Made by a program: the position numbers and the translations under genes. Positions 12,768 to 26,745 of a stretch of 64,000 nt of DNA are shown piece by piece. The notes under the pieces were generated by a model, which saw only the letters and a list, made by a program, of their open reading frames with translations, did no database searches and had not been told where the DNA came from. Source of the DNA: Holothuria scabra (taxonomy: Eukaryota > Echinodermata > Holothuroidea > Aspidochirotida > Holothuriidae); the NCBI GenBank assembly GCA_037179385.1, contig CM074190.1, positions 10,932,206 to 10,996,205 of the forward strand. Direction: 5' to 3'. The first letter of the stretch is position 1; the number at the start of each line of letters is the position of its first letter.

Positions 12768-13184
12768 TTAAAGCCCGTCACACTACAGCGATATCGGATC
12801 GAATTTCGATCCGATTTTTGTGAGTTTTACTTAAAATTTCCCCCATCTTTGGTCAAAAAGAAACAAAAAACTACCAAATTGTGTAAATGTATGATTTCTG
12901 TCGCAGGACTACTAAATCTAAGTTTTACTAATTATTTCGTGATGTCACTTCTGCAGACAATTTTTATCGGATACACGCAGTACGATAAGCTGCTTGTCAC
13001 TGTGACGTCACGAAATAATTGGTTTACATTTCATTTTCACTGTTCTCTCATACCAATCATGTTTGTACACAGAATGGCAACTTTTAACTTCTTTCTGACA
13101 ATGGGTGGAGGAAACTTTAACTAAAACCCACGGAAATCAGATATATAATCCGATCCAATATCGCTGTTACATAACCTGGGCTAA
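12768..13184. mobile_element. Foldback MITE with AGCGATAT termini
   Basis: About 417 bp with long, imperfect inverted arms. The left arm begins AAGCCCGTCAC and contains ACAGCGATATCGGATCG; the right arm carries CCGATCCAATATCGCTGT and ends GGGCTAA. An inner inverted pair (ATTATTTCGTGATGTCAC against GTGACGTCACGAAATAAT) shows the symmetry runs deep. The flank is TTAA on the left and CTAA on the right, so any target duplication is decayed. The 124-codon open frame across it is a shadow. Confidence 0.7.
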
Positions 13185-13204
13185 AGAATGGAGCTTCCAA
13201 TGTC

Positions 13205-13470
13205 TCTAAAGACAAGTTAGTGTAACAGTGCCTGAAATGACTAATCACGTTCGTCAACGACATGATCTAATAGTTGACTAATATCTGACCTATGCAGTTG
13301 TATTAGTCTCCAACAAAGGTTGAGACTCCATGACTAAGTTTTGATCGATATTCTTTAGTTCACTACTATGAAATCAGTCAGATATCACCACAAACTATTC
13401 AAATATGAGTGACGAACAAGGTTAGTCAATTCGGACACTATTTGACTAATTTGTGTTTACCGTGATGACA
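13205..13470. mobile_element. Probable foldback element
   Basis: A segment near 13225 (ACTAATCACGTTCGTCA) is mirrored near 13425 (TGACGAACAAGGTTAGT). A second pair with ATATCTGAC/GTCAGATAT is also mirrored. The arms are divergent and the ends are not sharply defined. Confidence 0.45.
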
Positions 13471-14735
13471 TGTATTATTATTTAAAAGCATGACCTACCA
13501 TATCTTTAAAATTCTATCTATCTCATGTAGTCTTTCACAGAATGAAAACTTTTCAAATTTGTTTTTAAAGAACACTTTATATCTAACCACTCCAAACTAC
13601 ATTAACAAATGCACAATTAAGAGCCGCAAAGGCCCCTTTATCTCTGTAAATAAAGTATAATGTAGACATTGATATTTGTTCATTCTTTTAAGTAACCTCC
13701 TCACCTAAATTTGGTAGTAGCACGTTCTTGATTTCTTCATTGCTACATTTTTGTTATTTATTTCACATTTCAAACCGCTTCAACAATCATTGCTCCAACA
13801 TAAATTTTGTTTCATCCAAGGCAGTCGGCAGAACTCGAAAGGGAACAATTCTGAACAAACATTTCTGACCTTTTGTAAAATTTCCACTTAATAGATTTAA
13901 CATTTTGTTGCGGAGAGAGCGGTTTTACTTCGTGAAAATAAAACTAGTTCAAGGTTTTCTGGAAGCTATTTAAAGTGTTACAGCTTGGCTATTTTTCTAT
14001 TTTTTTTTTTAAATGTTTGCCTTTCAAAGTTGCCCACAGTGTTTGCCTTTTGATTGATGTACAGAGTGTGCCTTACAATGGTTTGTCTCCTGATCAAGGG
14101 CATAACCAAGGCGGGGGAGGGGGTGAAGAGAGCCTCCTCGAAAAGTACCTTGTATTAGTACACTCCAGTATAATCCCCCCCCCCCGGGATACCCGTCCTC
14201 CCCCTTCAGTTAAGTACCCTACGTTACAAGTCTGTTTCTGACATTCTAAAATACAGTAGATAAGTAAAGTACAGAAAGGTAATTGGTTAAAAGCCTGAAT
14301 ATTAAACATGTACCGAGAAATTCCAATGCGAGGCTTCATGATAGGCATTGCTCACTCGAGAGATAACCTACTGCATTTACAGTTATAGGTATCACGTTGT
14401 GTTGGATGTATTAAACCATTAATTTATAAACATTCAATTTCGTGTTGCACATCTCGTGATAATAATGAGTCATAAATTCAATTTCTGAAGTAGCTCTACT
14501 TAAAACAAAGTCAAACATTACTAACGGCGGATGCAAGTTTCTTGGAAAGAAACAAAAGACTAAACAGCTTTCAAGAATTTTATCATGAAGAAGTTCTACT
14601 TGACTGCATTCTCAACTGGCGGTTAAAACATTGTAATACACATGATCTTAAAGTCAACGACCGAGGTCACTTTGATTTATCTGTGGTTCGTTACAACATG
14701 CAGATTCTACCTGGCCCAAGTACTGGCTCCATGGC
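13471..14735. other. Gene-free stretch
   Basis: No gene recognised. It contains a G-rich tract near 14112-14125 and a run of 11 C at 14175-14185. Confidence 0.45.
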
Positions 14736-14994
14736 TAAAGACGAATCCGGACAACCCAGTGATGGTCTGATTTAGTCGGACCTAACTGGGGCCCATTACC
14801 TCTAGTCTTTCAATTTATTTTGTATCATGAATGGTTGGACACTGAATTGTATCTTGACTCCTTCAATTTCACTAAACGTGAGGGTTTGAAATTCATAAAA
14901 AAAACAATAAATGAAGACGATTTAAGGTTGATGTACCCCATTTAAGGCTACCTATACAGTCACTAAACACAAGTGCTGATTGGATTCGTCTGTA
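14736..14994 (+). mobile_element. MITE-A copy, uninterrupted
   Basis: A 259-bp copy with ends TAAAGACGAATCCGG and GGATTCGTCTGTA. It is intact across the position where the 55-59 kb copy is interrupted, so it shows the pre-insertion state of that locus (ACTGGGGCCCATTACC followed directly by TCTAGTCTTTC). Confidence 0.75.
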
Positions 14995-17195
14995 GGCTTA
15001 CTACATGTATCGGAGATTCTACAAGGTACTTTGTCAGTAAATATAATAAATGCTAGGAAGAAATCGTTGCCACATGTGCATAGTTAATGGTGAATTCCAC
15101 GACTTAATGAAATAAATCGATTGATGACACCGAAGAATTCTTCCCCGCTGTACATGATAAGTCAGATAAAACGCTTTATGGTGCACACAATCGTGTAACG
15201 AATGCAAGTGACCACGGTAGCTAACTAATTGGTTTAGTCCTCGACTCAAGGCAAACTCACGTGGTTTGTCAGAATTGAATGTTTCCTATGGGCTGCATGC
15301 CAGAGACTGCTAATAAGTGGTACAATATTGGCCCCTATCTGTTATTTATTCAATTTATATGTGTGACAACATTGAACGTATTGTAATCACACTGGTGATG
15401 GGCTAGGTATTATATGGTCAAAGTTGATTTTATACAACGGCAGCAGTCAATCAAGAAAAATGGGCGTCTCTTGATATAAGATCAACAATATTCTCAAAAT
15501 TTTCTTCGTAGTTCTACCAAGGAGGCTTAAAAACCTATTTGGTTTGGCAAGGAGGTCATATGTTGTTTTCATGTCTTATTGTCCTATATACAACCATACG
15601 CCCACTCCTATTAAGTTTTCTGTAATTAAATTGCGATTGTGTAAGTTTTGATAACACCAAACATAAAGTGATTTTCTGAACATGTGTATGCATAGGCAAT
15701 GAGTGAGACAGTTAGGCTACCTGACCATGCTAGATGTTTTACCAGAAAGGATATGGGCTTATTGACCGTGTATCCAGTCTTAAAGTGATGACGTCACGTT
15801 CAGGAATCCAACCGTCATTACACTAAAACCACCATGCTGAAATTGATACATTTACCTCTAGGCTCTAAAGGCGCACCATGCATGCTACCATTCCATCAGC
15901 ACTGATCTTTGTTGCTATGGCAAAGTGCAGAAAATGGCAAATTGTTCAAATTACGGCACCTCACACAATACACACATTCGGCACGGTTACGTATTTTACA
16001 TATAACGATGACACGTGAATTTGGTGTCACTTTGATGAAAAGTCACCATGTAGTATTTTGTAACAGCACAGTCAGACAAGTCATTTTTAAATATTGATAA
16101 GGTCTATTACTTAGACACAGGCTTCAGTTTGTCACTATTGCCATCGGTACTGTGATGACTAGAATGGCCGCATTGTTAAATTTATTACTTACATATGAAA
16201 TAAAGCGAGATAGATAGTAACATAACTCATGAGGACAGAGGGATAATTTTTCATTAAACTATTTACGAGATTCGCGTTCAACTGATAATAAAGTTAAGCT
16301 CTACATAAACGATGGGTGTCAAATAATGAGACGATAAAATTGTTCCGTAAATGAGCTTATGGTATTTCTGCTTTGCCCTTTGCAAGATAGCAAAATGCAG
16401 GGGTGTCACTGTAATGATTTATGGCAATTGGTCAGAATCGAGAAGCTGTTCTTGCCTTTTGGTTGAACAATCTTTCAGAATGGTGTCCAGGAGTAGGAAC
16501 ATTTTGATATATTTTTTTAAAGAGTGAACACTGAACAGATGTCCTCCTCTGAAATCAAAAAGGAGAGAAAATCCAAACTACTCCAACTCTAACCTCATTA
16601 CGTTTCCATACACTTATTGCCATGAAGGATGGTGCACCCTCCATGACCTTAACAGAAACGCCATCTTGTTGTTTACAAGCAACTCTCCCTTCCTCTTGCC
16701 TTAGATTTCCAGGGCTCTTCCTGTTTCCCGTCATTACGTGTTTTCGTTGAAGGTGACAGTCTTCCTCGTTCCACGTGTACGCTGTATCCCGTATTTTCAA
16801 TGTGTGACCAGTTTCACCCTCTGTAGTCTCCTCTTTGGTCATTTAGATCAACACATTCATTAATATTTAGTTAATTTGATGCGTCACAACTTTTAACCAA
16901 TCAGTGAACTACACGTGTTCCGATCTCCCCGAGACATGAAAGCTCCCCGAGCTTGCGAGTTCTGCCAGCGGAAACCCCTGTGATAGACTTCAGACGAGGA
17001 GCACTTGAGTAACATTATATTTAATTCAGTTTTTTTTTTTTTTTTTTTTTTGCCGGCCGAATTAAAAAAACTTGATCATCTTTTTTGGGGACTGAATCAC
17101 AGAATAAAACAATCAATCATCGTAAAATCAGTTGGAACTCTTAGCTGTTTTTTTCTGTGTTTCCGATTACGAAAGATCATGTAGCCCACTAACGC
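14995..17195. other. Gene-free stretch
   Basis: No gene recognised. It contains a run of 22 T at 17030-17051. A 95-codon minus-strand frame at 16555-16842 has no motif or convincing splice context. Confidence 0.45.
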
Positions 17196-17304
17196 TACTT
17201 TACATGCTGGAGTCGCGGGGCTTAAACTCATCACAGCATTACTTTACATGGCGGAGGAGCGGGTGCTGCTATGACTCATTACTTTACATGGCGGAGGAGC
17301 GGGT
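17196..17304. repeat. Short tandem repeat, about 40-44 bp, 2.5 copies
   Basis: Units start at 17196, 17240 and 17280 with TACTTTACATG. The second and third share TACTTTACATGGCGGAGGAG and are nearly identical over their common part; the first is more diverged. Confidence 0.75.
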
Positions 17305-17959
17305 TTCCGAGTGGACTTTAGTACTACCTAACATTATCCTTGCCTCATATATTCTTCCCTTATAAGAGACAAGTTTACTTCACAACTGCTTCTTCTGCCA
17401 GTTAGATGTTACATAGCCAACTCTCATTTATTACATATGTATTCTCTAGCCATATAAACAATGAACAAACTAAATGGGAGTTTTTGAAGTTCTAACTTTT
17501 TCGCCGTAAGAGGGTGCTAGGAATGAGTCCAAACTTAAGTCAGTCTCACTTGATATGTTGGAGAAAACTTTATCCTACTTGAGCAACTATTTTCAAAGTT
17601 TGAATAATAGAAGTATCTTCCTCTTCATATGAAATTGTCATCCATGTCTATGAATAAACGTAAAACCAATGTATTGAAGTTGCTGCTAAAAAAAGAAAAA
17701 TAGAATCTAAGGGAAAAAACAATTTAAGATAAAAAGTGGGTGTGTCCATCAGTTTATGAAACGAAACAAGCGCGGATCCAGACATTTCAAGAAGTGTTAG
17801 ACCCAAAAAGTTATCTTTAAGCAGTGCACCACGAATATGAAATCAGCGGAAACATTTTATTTTTTACAAAATTCTTGTTGTGGTGTTGTCTAAACTAATT
17901 TTGATGTAACAGCCCCATCTCACGATTTTCTTCTTGTTTTGTTCATAGTATCTTTCATA

Positions 17960-18104
17960 GTAGGCTGTTTTAGCTCTTCAGTTACTCTTAGTAAATTTCA
18001 GATTTGAAGAAATAAATGTTGTCACATGACATCCAAGAACCAACCATGAAACAGAACAGTCTATTAGACTACTTCAAATTTGGGTGACGGCATTTCTCCT
18101 TTAA
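17960..18104 (-). mobile_element. MITE-C copy, left end decayed
   Basis: It carries the family core GTCACATGAC followed by CCAACCATGAAACAG and ends CTCCTTTAA at 18104. It is in the same orientation as 38518-38764. Confidence 0.6.
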
Positions 18105-20764
18105 GTGCGAAATTGATCGTTTTCTGACGCAATTTGAACCGGGAATTTTAATACTATACTTGAATGAAGACAGGATAAAGTAAGCACATCACGGCCCATC
18201 AAGATTGGTTTTATGTAGACAAAATATCACCCCGCCTTTTAAAATTATGGAAAATTAACGATGATTTTTTTTTTTTTTGGTTAATAAAACGACCAAAGAA
18301 AACTCGTGTTAGAACTAGATAGAATAAATGCTACACTAAGTAATGTCCAAAAGTGCCTCTCGAGTGAGTCCTATACTGAAAAATACAAACTTGCTTTTTG
18401 AATTATTGATTAAATCTTCATTTTGAAGTTTTCTTTTCATTTGAAATGATACGATTAAAAATGAGACAAGACATGTTCCTCTCCAATTTTACTTTGATAT
18501 TGTAAACAGTTGCAGTAACAAAGCCACAACCATCTCTTGTGTTTTTTTTTTCTCTCTCTTTTTAATTAACTTGCAAATGTCTTTCATGACAAACTATGAA
18601 CCGAAATGTCTAAATTATTACAATCATTCATTAGGTCTTATCTTTGAATACTTTTTATTTCATTTTATAACGATACATCTAAAGGAGGCATGTTGTCGAT
18701 GATAATTTGTATAATGTGATTGTAATGAGTTGGTAGTGACATGACTGCTGCCGTCTCTTGGGAATTACGCTAATTATTTCCATGCTTCCTCCCGGTTATT
18801 GAACTTCTAAATTCCGTTCCATATTTACAACGTCGATTTGAGGCTTACATCCTTAAAAAACTGTTTCCTTGTGGTTGAATTTCAACTCTTCGGTTTTCTA
18901 GCCGTGTTTAAAACTCCAACAAATTTAAAAAGAAATTTACAAATATTTGAAGTATGAATAATCATATATTTCTTTAAAGGACAATAACTTCTTCGAGACT
19001 GCTCTTTACGACTTCATATATTTTCGTTGCAAGGAATAACTTTCTGGCTGTTTGGCGTTTTGATTAAAATTCAAATGCATTCTAAATACTCTGTTTACAT
19101 CTTTGAATGCATTAGAGCCTTGATGGGGAAATTAGAGGTAGCGACTCTTTGGAGAGTGGCAAAAATGTTTCGGAGAGCCACGAAAGAAATTCGAATGAGA
19201 GAAGCAAATGCTAAATATTTCATTAAGATGAGTATTGGGAGTGGTTCTTTTCTAAATAAAGGTGATCTGGACATATAGTTAAACAGTTAAAGGTGTTGCG
19301 ATATTAACGAAATGGATTACTGATAATGCAAAGTTTTAGATACATAACCAAGCCAACCACCTCTCACCGATCAAGCATTGAGCGCTACCAAGATTTCAGA
19401 GTGAAAACTCGGAGCCACAGTTTTAATTATATTTACTTTTACTTGGAAAATGAAAGGCTCGTCCATTCATTAGTCCGGTAGACAAGATACTTTTCCATGA
19501 ACAAGTGGGTAAATTTTGCGCTTCAGGCTAGGCCACTTGGTCAAACGTACCTCAATGCTGTTTAGCCATGCCTACAGATAAATCTTCTTGCCCAGCGAAC
19601 GTGTTTTCCCGTACTTTGTATTGATTTCAGTAAAAGTTCATTTAATTCACAACTGCCAGGAATACTTACATTTTCCAAATGGGTCTATTTATCCACTTGT
19701 GCAGCCCGTGGATCAGGTAGGACCGGAAGGTCGGACACCTAGCTAACATTCCTTTTCCTTTTTTAATTTTGTTTTTGTAATTTTTCAATTTTACATTTTC
19801 ATGCAAGAATGTTGTTGGAATACCACCGAAAATTTATTTACATACTTAACAGTGTCAAGTAGGTACAAGAGTAACGCATTTGTGTTGGCGTTTCTAATCG
19901 TAGACATCTCAACCAGATGACTAAAAAGTACAGTATGTACTGACTATTCTACAATGAAAACGTTTATATGAAAATCTATATATTTGAGAGCATACATTGG
20001 CGACGTTGGAAAATGAGTTGCATTCATCCAACTCACATTCTCATAACTTTTCTGCAATGCTGAGAAGTGAAATGTTGAAATTCACTCATCCAAATTTGAA
20101 AAAGTCGATTATCAATTGATTATCGTGTCCGTCTGGTCTCATACAACTCACATTATCTGACCTTTTTCTTTAAAAGTTAAAATGTTTACAGACTTATGAA
20201 CTTTAAAAATGAAAAGCCTGTCGTACAGAGAAAGTTTTCACAGTCAAGTATTTCTACAGCAGTAAGAGGGCTATTTTGTTTTGGCAAAGGGTGCAGGGGA
20301 TTTTGAAAATACGAAGGAAACAAAGAAAGGTATTTGAGCATAGTGCTAGGGTGACGTCACAAGCTGCATATTTCAACATTTTATGTTGAGTTGGTAAGAT
20401 TCAGTTCTATTCCAACCCAGGAATACCCCGTAGAGATGAATGTTGAACCAGTCTAATTCCCTTTTTATAATTTTTTAAAATGTATTTCTGAATGTTACTA
20501 CTTATGATACACTTAAAGGACACAATGGTGAAGGAAAAATTGACGACACCACGCCCATTTCCATGTATTTCTAATAAACCTCACTGTATCCAAACCTTCT
20601 TTCGACCAATGAGAAGTCGTATTTTTTGCACGTGGGGTGTTATAAAGGTAGTGATTTTAGAGTAAATTGTGGGGTTGGGGTTTGTGCGGGGTTTTGTGGG
20701 GTCTCATGACTTTACCTTTGACAGAAATTAATTTTGCCTCTCACCACGCATATAATTTCCACAG
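18105..20764. other. Gene-free stretch
   Basis: No exon, RNA gene or clear repeat recognised. AT-rich with short T runs. Confidence 0.45.
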
Positions 20765-21326
20765 TATTCCTTATTTTCAACTGGTAACATCAATTGACAT
20801 TCCTAATTGCCAACTGGAAGCATCAGTTAATATTCCTAGTTGTCCCCTGGTAACATCATATGACATTCCTAATTGTCAACTTGCAACATTACTTAATATT
20901 CCTAATTGCCAAATGGTTACATAAAATAATCCTGAATGTCAACTTGCAACATCATATAACATTCCTAATTGTCAACTTGTAACATGAAATAATATTCCTC
21001 ATTAACAACTTGTAACATCAAATGACATTTCTAATTGTCAACTGGTAACATAATATGACATTCTTATTGTCAACTGGTAACATGAAATAATATTCCTCAT
21101 TGTCAACTAATAAAATCAAGTAATACTCCTACTTGTCAACTGGCAACATCAAATAACATTCCTAATCGACAATTGGTAACATGAAATAACATTCCCAATT
21201 GTCAACTTGTAACATCAAATGACATTCCTAATTGTCAACTGGTAACATAATATGGCATTCCTAATTGTCAACTGGTAGCATCAAGTAATACTCTTAATTG
21301 TATTCTGATAATATCAAATGACATTG
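20765..21326. repeat. 33-bp minisatellite, about 17 copies
   Basis: Tandem copies of a roughly 33-bp unit built on CATTCCTAATTGTCAAC followed by TTGTAACATCAAATGA. Copies differ by scattered substitutions and occasional one-base changes. The first copies lie in an open frame as an 11-residue repeat (..IPNCQL.TS..), but stops soon appear, so no protein is inferred. Confidence 0.9.
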
Positions 21327-24254
21327 ATATCGATTTCAACGATGATCCCCTGAAGAGTTTACTTACGTAAACTACACCTTCCCCTTAACAAAATAATTTA
21401 GGAGGGATATTATCATGTTTTTTCCTTCTGGGTATAACTGTAAGTTACAGTAATAAGCTTCTAAATAGGTCACTGACTGCAGACGTTTTCCATTAACACT
21501 TGCTTATTAGATGTGATACTTGTCTGAAAAATTCGATTATAATTTTGCCCTGACGCCAGATATGTATGCAGCCGTGAAGCAGTAGGCCTACACTACCAAA
21601 GAATACGTCAATTGGTGATGTAATCTAATAATTTGGAAAAGACCTTATATATATGTCTCTCTGAAAATACGTGTAAAAGAGTTTTTCACAAACAGAACTT
21701 TAGCATCCCTTTATTTGCATCCGATATAGGCTATATTTTTCTTCAAAGTGTGAAGTTACTAGAATATATAAACATCAGTGGGTAAGGTTTGGTATCTTTT
21801 GTAAGTGTTTTTAAGTTAAGTCGAATTCGTTACAACGCATGGATTTGCATGCTAATGCGGGGGAAGGAGATACTCTATATGTAAGGCGTGAAAAATGCAC
21901 TAACGTGACTTGAGTCGTAATCTTCCCCTACGGCTGAACTTTTTTAAACCACCGCGGAATAAATTACAGGTATACTACGGTAGAAAGCTGATGCAGGTTA
22001 CGCAGTGAAAGGATAGTTGTACAGTGTTATTAACGGATGTGGTATATTTGCAATGTTACTTTGCTGTGATATTTGAGTGCATGAAGTACGAATGCGGTCA
22101 ACATAACTTACAAAAGATAATTTATATTTTTCAGGACCAATGTAATGTGGTCCCATCTAACCCATTTTACGTTTCTTTCTTGTCACATGAATAAACGTGA
22201 TAGGGTATACAGTCTAAGCTTGAATATGAAGATAACTCCTAAAGCGAGTAAATATTCCCCATGCCTTTTATTTAAAAGATAAATATGATAATGATTTGAA
22301 AACAAAATATATTTGAAATACCTTGGAGATCATTCCTTTAGAAGAATGCGATCGTATTCTTTTCCGTGATCATGAAAACCACCTCTCAACACAACAATAA
22401 TATCTCACTAAAAGCTTTAGTTACAAATTGTTAACACATTACAGGCATGTGTGGCACCGAGAAAGATCTAAAATGTATGTAAGTTTTGTTTTTTTTTTCA
22501 AGATCCGTTGTTACGAATCTAATCCGAAGACTGTTTTACTCCCTGTGAAGTACCGAGGATGTATACTTAGCAGAAAATCGATAAAAGTAATAAACTTACG
22601 TCTTAACACGTCACTTACTCCGACGAACTTTTATTTGAAGATTGGGAAAGAGTTTAATTTGTTTAAATACACACGTCAAGCACTGGCACTCAAGAGTATT
22701 TGTTTTACATCTCGGCACTTGTCACAACACCCTTAGTGGTAAAGCACTTCCATCCACCAAAAAATAAGTCCTGTGTTTTTATTCTTAAAATATCGCTCCA
22801 ATGCAAAGAAATGAATGGTACATTCCTAGCAACGTCGTCTGTAAGCTATCTATAATTACGACGATAATGCTCAGTCACAGATCGAATCTAGCGCGACTTA
22901 GGCATAGTGCTTCTTCATTGATACTGAGTCCTGTCGCGTAAAAAACTTGATGAGCAGTCCGATCCCGCAAACGTTGGGCGATTCCATTTTTTTCATACAA
23001 GTGTGTGATAAAAATAAGCTGCGAAAATGAAGAAAGTTACTCGTTTTTCACTTTTTAATAGATTACTAAACAATATGGACAGCTTATTTGAGTCGCCTAT
23101 AAAATACTCCCCTTTCAAAATATTATTTCTGTCTAAAAACTTCTTTTTCAAAAACAATTTATGAAACGATCCTTCACCAAATGGAACATCGCAATAATTT
23201 TGGCCCGAGATAAATTTGAGATCGATTGCGGTCTCTAATTGTGTGCGATATATTCAACTCTCCGCCGCACAAGGACAGAATGCCGTAATTAAGATTTTGG
23301 AACCATGACCATCGTCGGTAAATATCGGAAACAAAAGATGAGATGAAGTCGAGTGTACAACTTAAGTTTCAGTGAATTAAACGAGAGGAAAACTTGTCAA
23401 CTTGTGACTTCTTACCAAAAAGGGATAACTTAAGAAGTCACAATAAGATTAATGTATTCAGACAACATAGTTACAGGTAGTGTTGGGGTTTCGTAAATCA
23501 GGCGAGAACATATGGAAAGATAAAATAAAAAAAAAGGCACAAAATGTAGAGGGCGCACTCAACGAAACAGAAGAATGAAATGTATTTCTTTATTTGTAAC
23601 AATCTCTGGAAGAAGTAAAAACATGTTTGACCCTTAAGACGTATGGAAAACATGACACGAAAGTTAACAAAAAATAAATGCAAACAAATGATGACGGAAG
23701 TTTCGACAAAAAGTGACAAATTACGTCACTAACGATTTAGATCCTTTATAAAAATTTATACTTTATATTCAAATTCGCACATAAATACTTCAGATATAGA
23801 ACCTATCTGAACCTACCTTGCCAATTAAAAAGTAGAAGTTAGTTAGTTGGATGATGGACTTAAGTATTAATGTTCAAGGTGTTACGTAGTATAAAATCAC
23901 AGATGTTGTCGAAACAGAACGTTGATATTTTAACTTCTAACTCAAATATTCACATAAATCTAATGTGAAAACTGCCTTGCCGTTTCCTTTAAAAACTGTT
24001 ATATTAGAGTAGAGGTAATTCAAGAAAGCTTACATAACTTAAACCTCTGACCCACCCACCCACCAAAAATCCTACAGATTGATAACTCTCTTCCTATTGC
24101 TCTAAAATGATTGTGTTATCCCAAATTTTGATTTCAGTAATTGCCATATCACTCGTGAAGTCTTCAAGTTTGGGAAATATTTTTACGGGATATCGGCATA
24201 GACCAAGACTCTGTGAATGTCATTAAAGACTAAATGGTTTAGTAATGATAACAA
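21327..24254. other. Gene-free stretch
   Basis: No exon, RNA gene or repeat family recognised with confidence. Confidence 0.45.
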
Positions 24255-24640
24255 ATGCTAACCGTCAGTGCCACATTGCTTAAGTGTGATGCAAAGTTCA
24301 TTTATTCATAAAATCTTTTAAAAAATTTTTAGAGTCCTTCCGACTCTCTGGCAAAGGGCTATTCGGCCAAACAAAAACTTTAAACTGCTTCCCAAAGAAG
24401 CTACGTCCACTGAAGGACAACACTTGATCAACCTCACGGCCCTCAGACCATTTGCACCATTGGTCTGTCATGTATGGCTCCATTCTATACTCGATGAAAA
24501 GAAAGGATACTACATGGCCTATGATCCTTGCCAAAAGTCCGAGAATGGTCTAACTATGGCAACAACTGCTTACTGTCAGTGTCGAAGTGTTGAAGTGTGA
24601 CGCAAAGTTCATTTTATTCATAAAATTCATAAAATATTGA
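24255..24640. repeat. Direct repeat pair around an unassigned frame
   Basis: A block at about 24255-24325 recurs at about 24561-24640. Shared text includes GTCAGTG, AAGTGTGA and GCAAAGTTCATTT followed by ATTCATAAAAT. The copies lie about 305 bp apart, so a local tandem duplication is likely. Confidence 0.65.
24298..24534 (-). other. Unassigned 78-codon open frame
   Basis: Not recognised. The predicted peptide has a protein-like composition (for example VLSFSGRSFFGKQFKVFVWP), and part of it (RMEPYMTDQ) resembles a frame on the minus strand near 43560-43600 (RMEPHMNDQ). It is therefore part of a dispersed repeat. Its stop lies in the duplicated block described at 24255-24640. It may be a relic of a transposon or gene; no function is proposed. 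Confidence 0.25.
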
Positions 24641-26745
24641 AGACATGAAAACTACATTGAAGGAGTGAAACACTGACAATGTTGTTGTTTTATTTCTCTC
24701 TAAATACGAAATTTTCGTACTTCCGACTTTCAGCCGTTAGTATCATACAGTTGTTGAAATTACTTATCCTAATTTATGACTTACGTTACCATATTATGCA
24801 AATTACATCGATTTTCGACCAACGACTGTTCCACTTTGTCAGGTTTTGGCTTCTACACTCTTGTTGGCACAATCTTACTCCGATAGCTATTAATTAAATG
24901 AACTACGCTGGCTGCCCGTTTAATAATATTTCAATGTACAAATTCCGAGTGCATTAGGGTTCAAGAGTACAAAAATTTAGCTACGGAAGTATTTGAGGTG
25001 TAGAATATGAAGAGATGACCTGAAAACATCGGAAGCCGGATGATTTGTGTAAAATGAGATAGATTGTCAACAAGGTAGGCATTTGCATGAATTAGATTAA
25101 TGACAACCTACGGACACTGGTGGTGATTAAAAAAGATGGCGACTTCAGCAGGAGAGTGGCTGACCTTCCTGTTTTCAATTGATCGCCGTAAAGATCAATA
25201 AATGAAGAGATGTGAGGCTCTCCCTCGGAGAGACAGAATGGAAAATTTATAACATATTGAGATTGGAAAGTTATGTAAACACCGGCAAACAAACTTGGTG
25301 TATGTTACGTGGTGTTTGAACACAATAACCTATGTATTTAATACTGTACTTTTGTACACAGGATAATAGTCCTGTGTAAATATAGAACTTTAGCCTGCGT
25401 ATACGATCAGGCTATAATCTCGCAAAACGTTGATGAAATACACATGCAATGAGTTACGAAGGAATATCAGACAGCTGCAGATAGTTCAGATTTCATTATT
25501 CTGTAATGTTACTTCATATACTCAACTGAACTGGGTCTGTGTTATGTGGTGTCAGGAATTTAATAAACATATGAAAATGATTAAAACCATCAAACTATAT
25601 AGTTCACTATAGTCTGACAGACGTACTACATTAGAGAACCACGCATGCAACTGAGGGGGGTTTGCGTTTACTTCCAGGTTGATGTTCAATTTATCACCGA
25701 GAGATTCCATTTCTTTTAATTTCACCAAAATGAATATGTCCGTCTTTCCCCAATCTTCTTCATTTAAACCAGTAGTTTTGTTTCAGTACCGGAACTTAAA
25801 AAGGATAAATATTATATTAGCTTTTATACCAATTTCTAGAAGAGTACTCAGTGATATACATGCAAAGCAGAGATGAATTTTTACTAATAGAAAAATTCAC
25901 GTAGACTATTATATTTCTGAATAATATTCATACCTTTCGGTTTATGTCGTCGGTAAATATGTCGACTTGGACGCGAGGATAGGGCACAATATAAAGAGAG
26001 AGGACAGATGAAGGGCACGTCATACATAACGTTCAACAAAGGGTTTTTTCGGATACCTGATTATTTAAATATGAGAAGGAAAGTTAAATATCGTATAAAG
26101 TCCTATGTTCGTTCAGTGTTAACAACTGATGTAGATATACAGAGCAGAAAGTAAAGAGATAAATGATAACCGAAAAAGTGCTTGCAATCAGGAGCGTCCG
26201 GTGCTGAAACTTCTTCCAATTATGTGCCAATTGAAGTTTGGTATATGCATATGGTATTTTGCAATGTGTTCACTGCACATCCATAAGTCGGTGGAAGGAC
26301 TGAAAGGACACCATCTTCACAATTTCACGCCCGAAAGTTTCGTCGAGACGTTCATTTCAAGTTGCATTATTGAGTACATTATATAAACAGATAAAGGACA
26401 CTGCAGATCCTTGGTCTTTGTTAGTTGGAGTAGCCAATAGCCGTTTAAAAGTTAATCATTGATTTTTAACAGGTGTCCAGAATTAATCATTGTTTACCTG
26501 TTCACACTTCGATAAGTTAATCGGGAAATTTTTGTACAATAATGAGAGTAAACCATATTGGTTCGCCAAACCTATAACAATTTTTTCTCCAACAATTTAG
26601 AAATGCAATATGTTCAATCAGCTATTTTAAGGGCTGTGAAATCTCTTTTTATTTCGAAATTCTTTGGTCCTGTAATTACACAGACATTTTAAACATTTCT
26701 CTTTTTTACTTCATAAAAATCTTCACTTCAACCTATCTTTTAAAA
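24641..26745. other. Gene-free stretch
   Basis: Nothing coding recognised. Small hairpins only, for example ACACAGGA/TCCTGTGT at 25356-25377. Confidence 0.45.

Noticed and set aside
12750..13124. 124-codon open frame
   Set aside because: It lies entirely within a foldback MITE and has no domain features.
16555..16842. 95-codon minus-strand frame with charged composition
   Set aside because: No recognisable motif, no convincing donor or acceptor at its edges and no repeat relatives seen; kept only as a note.
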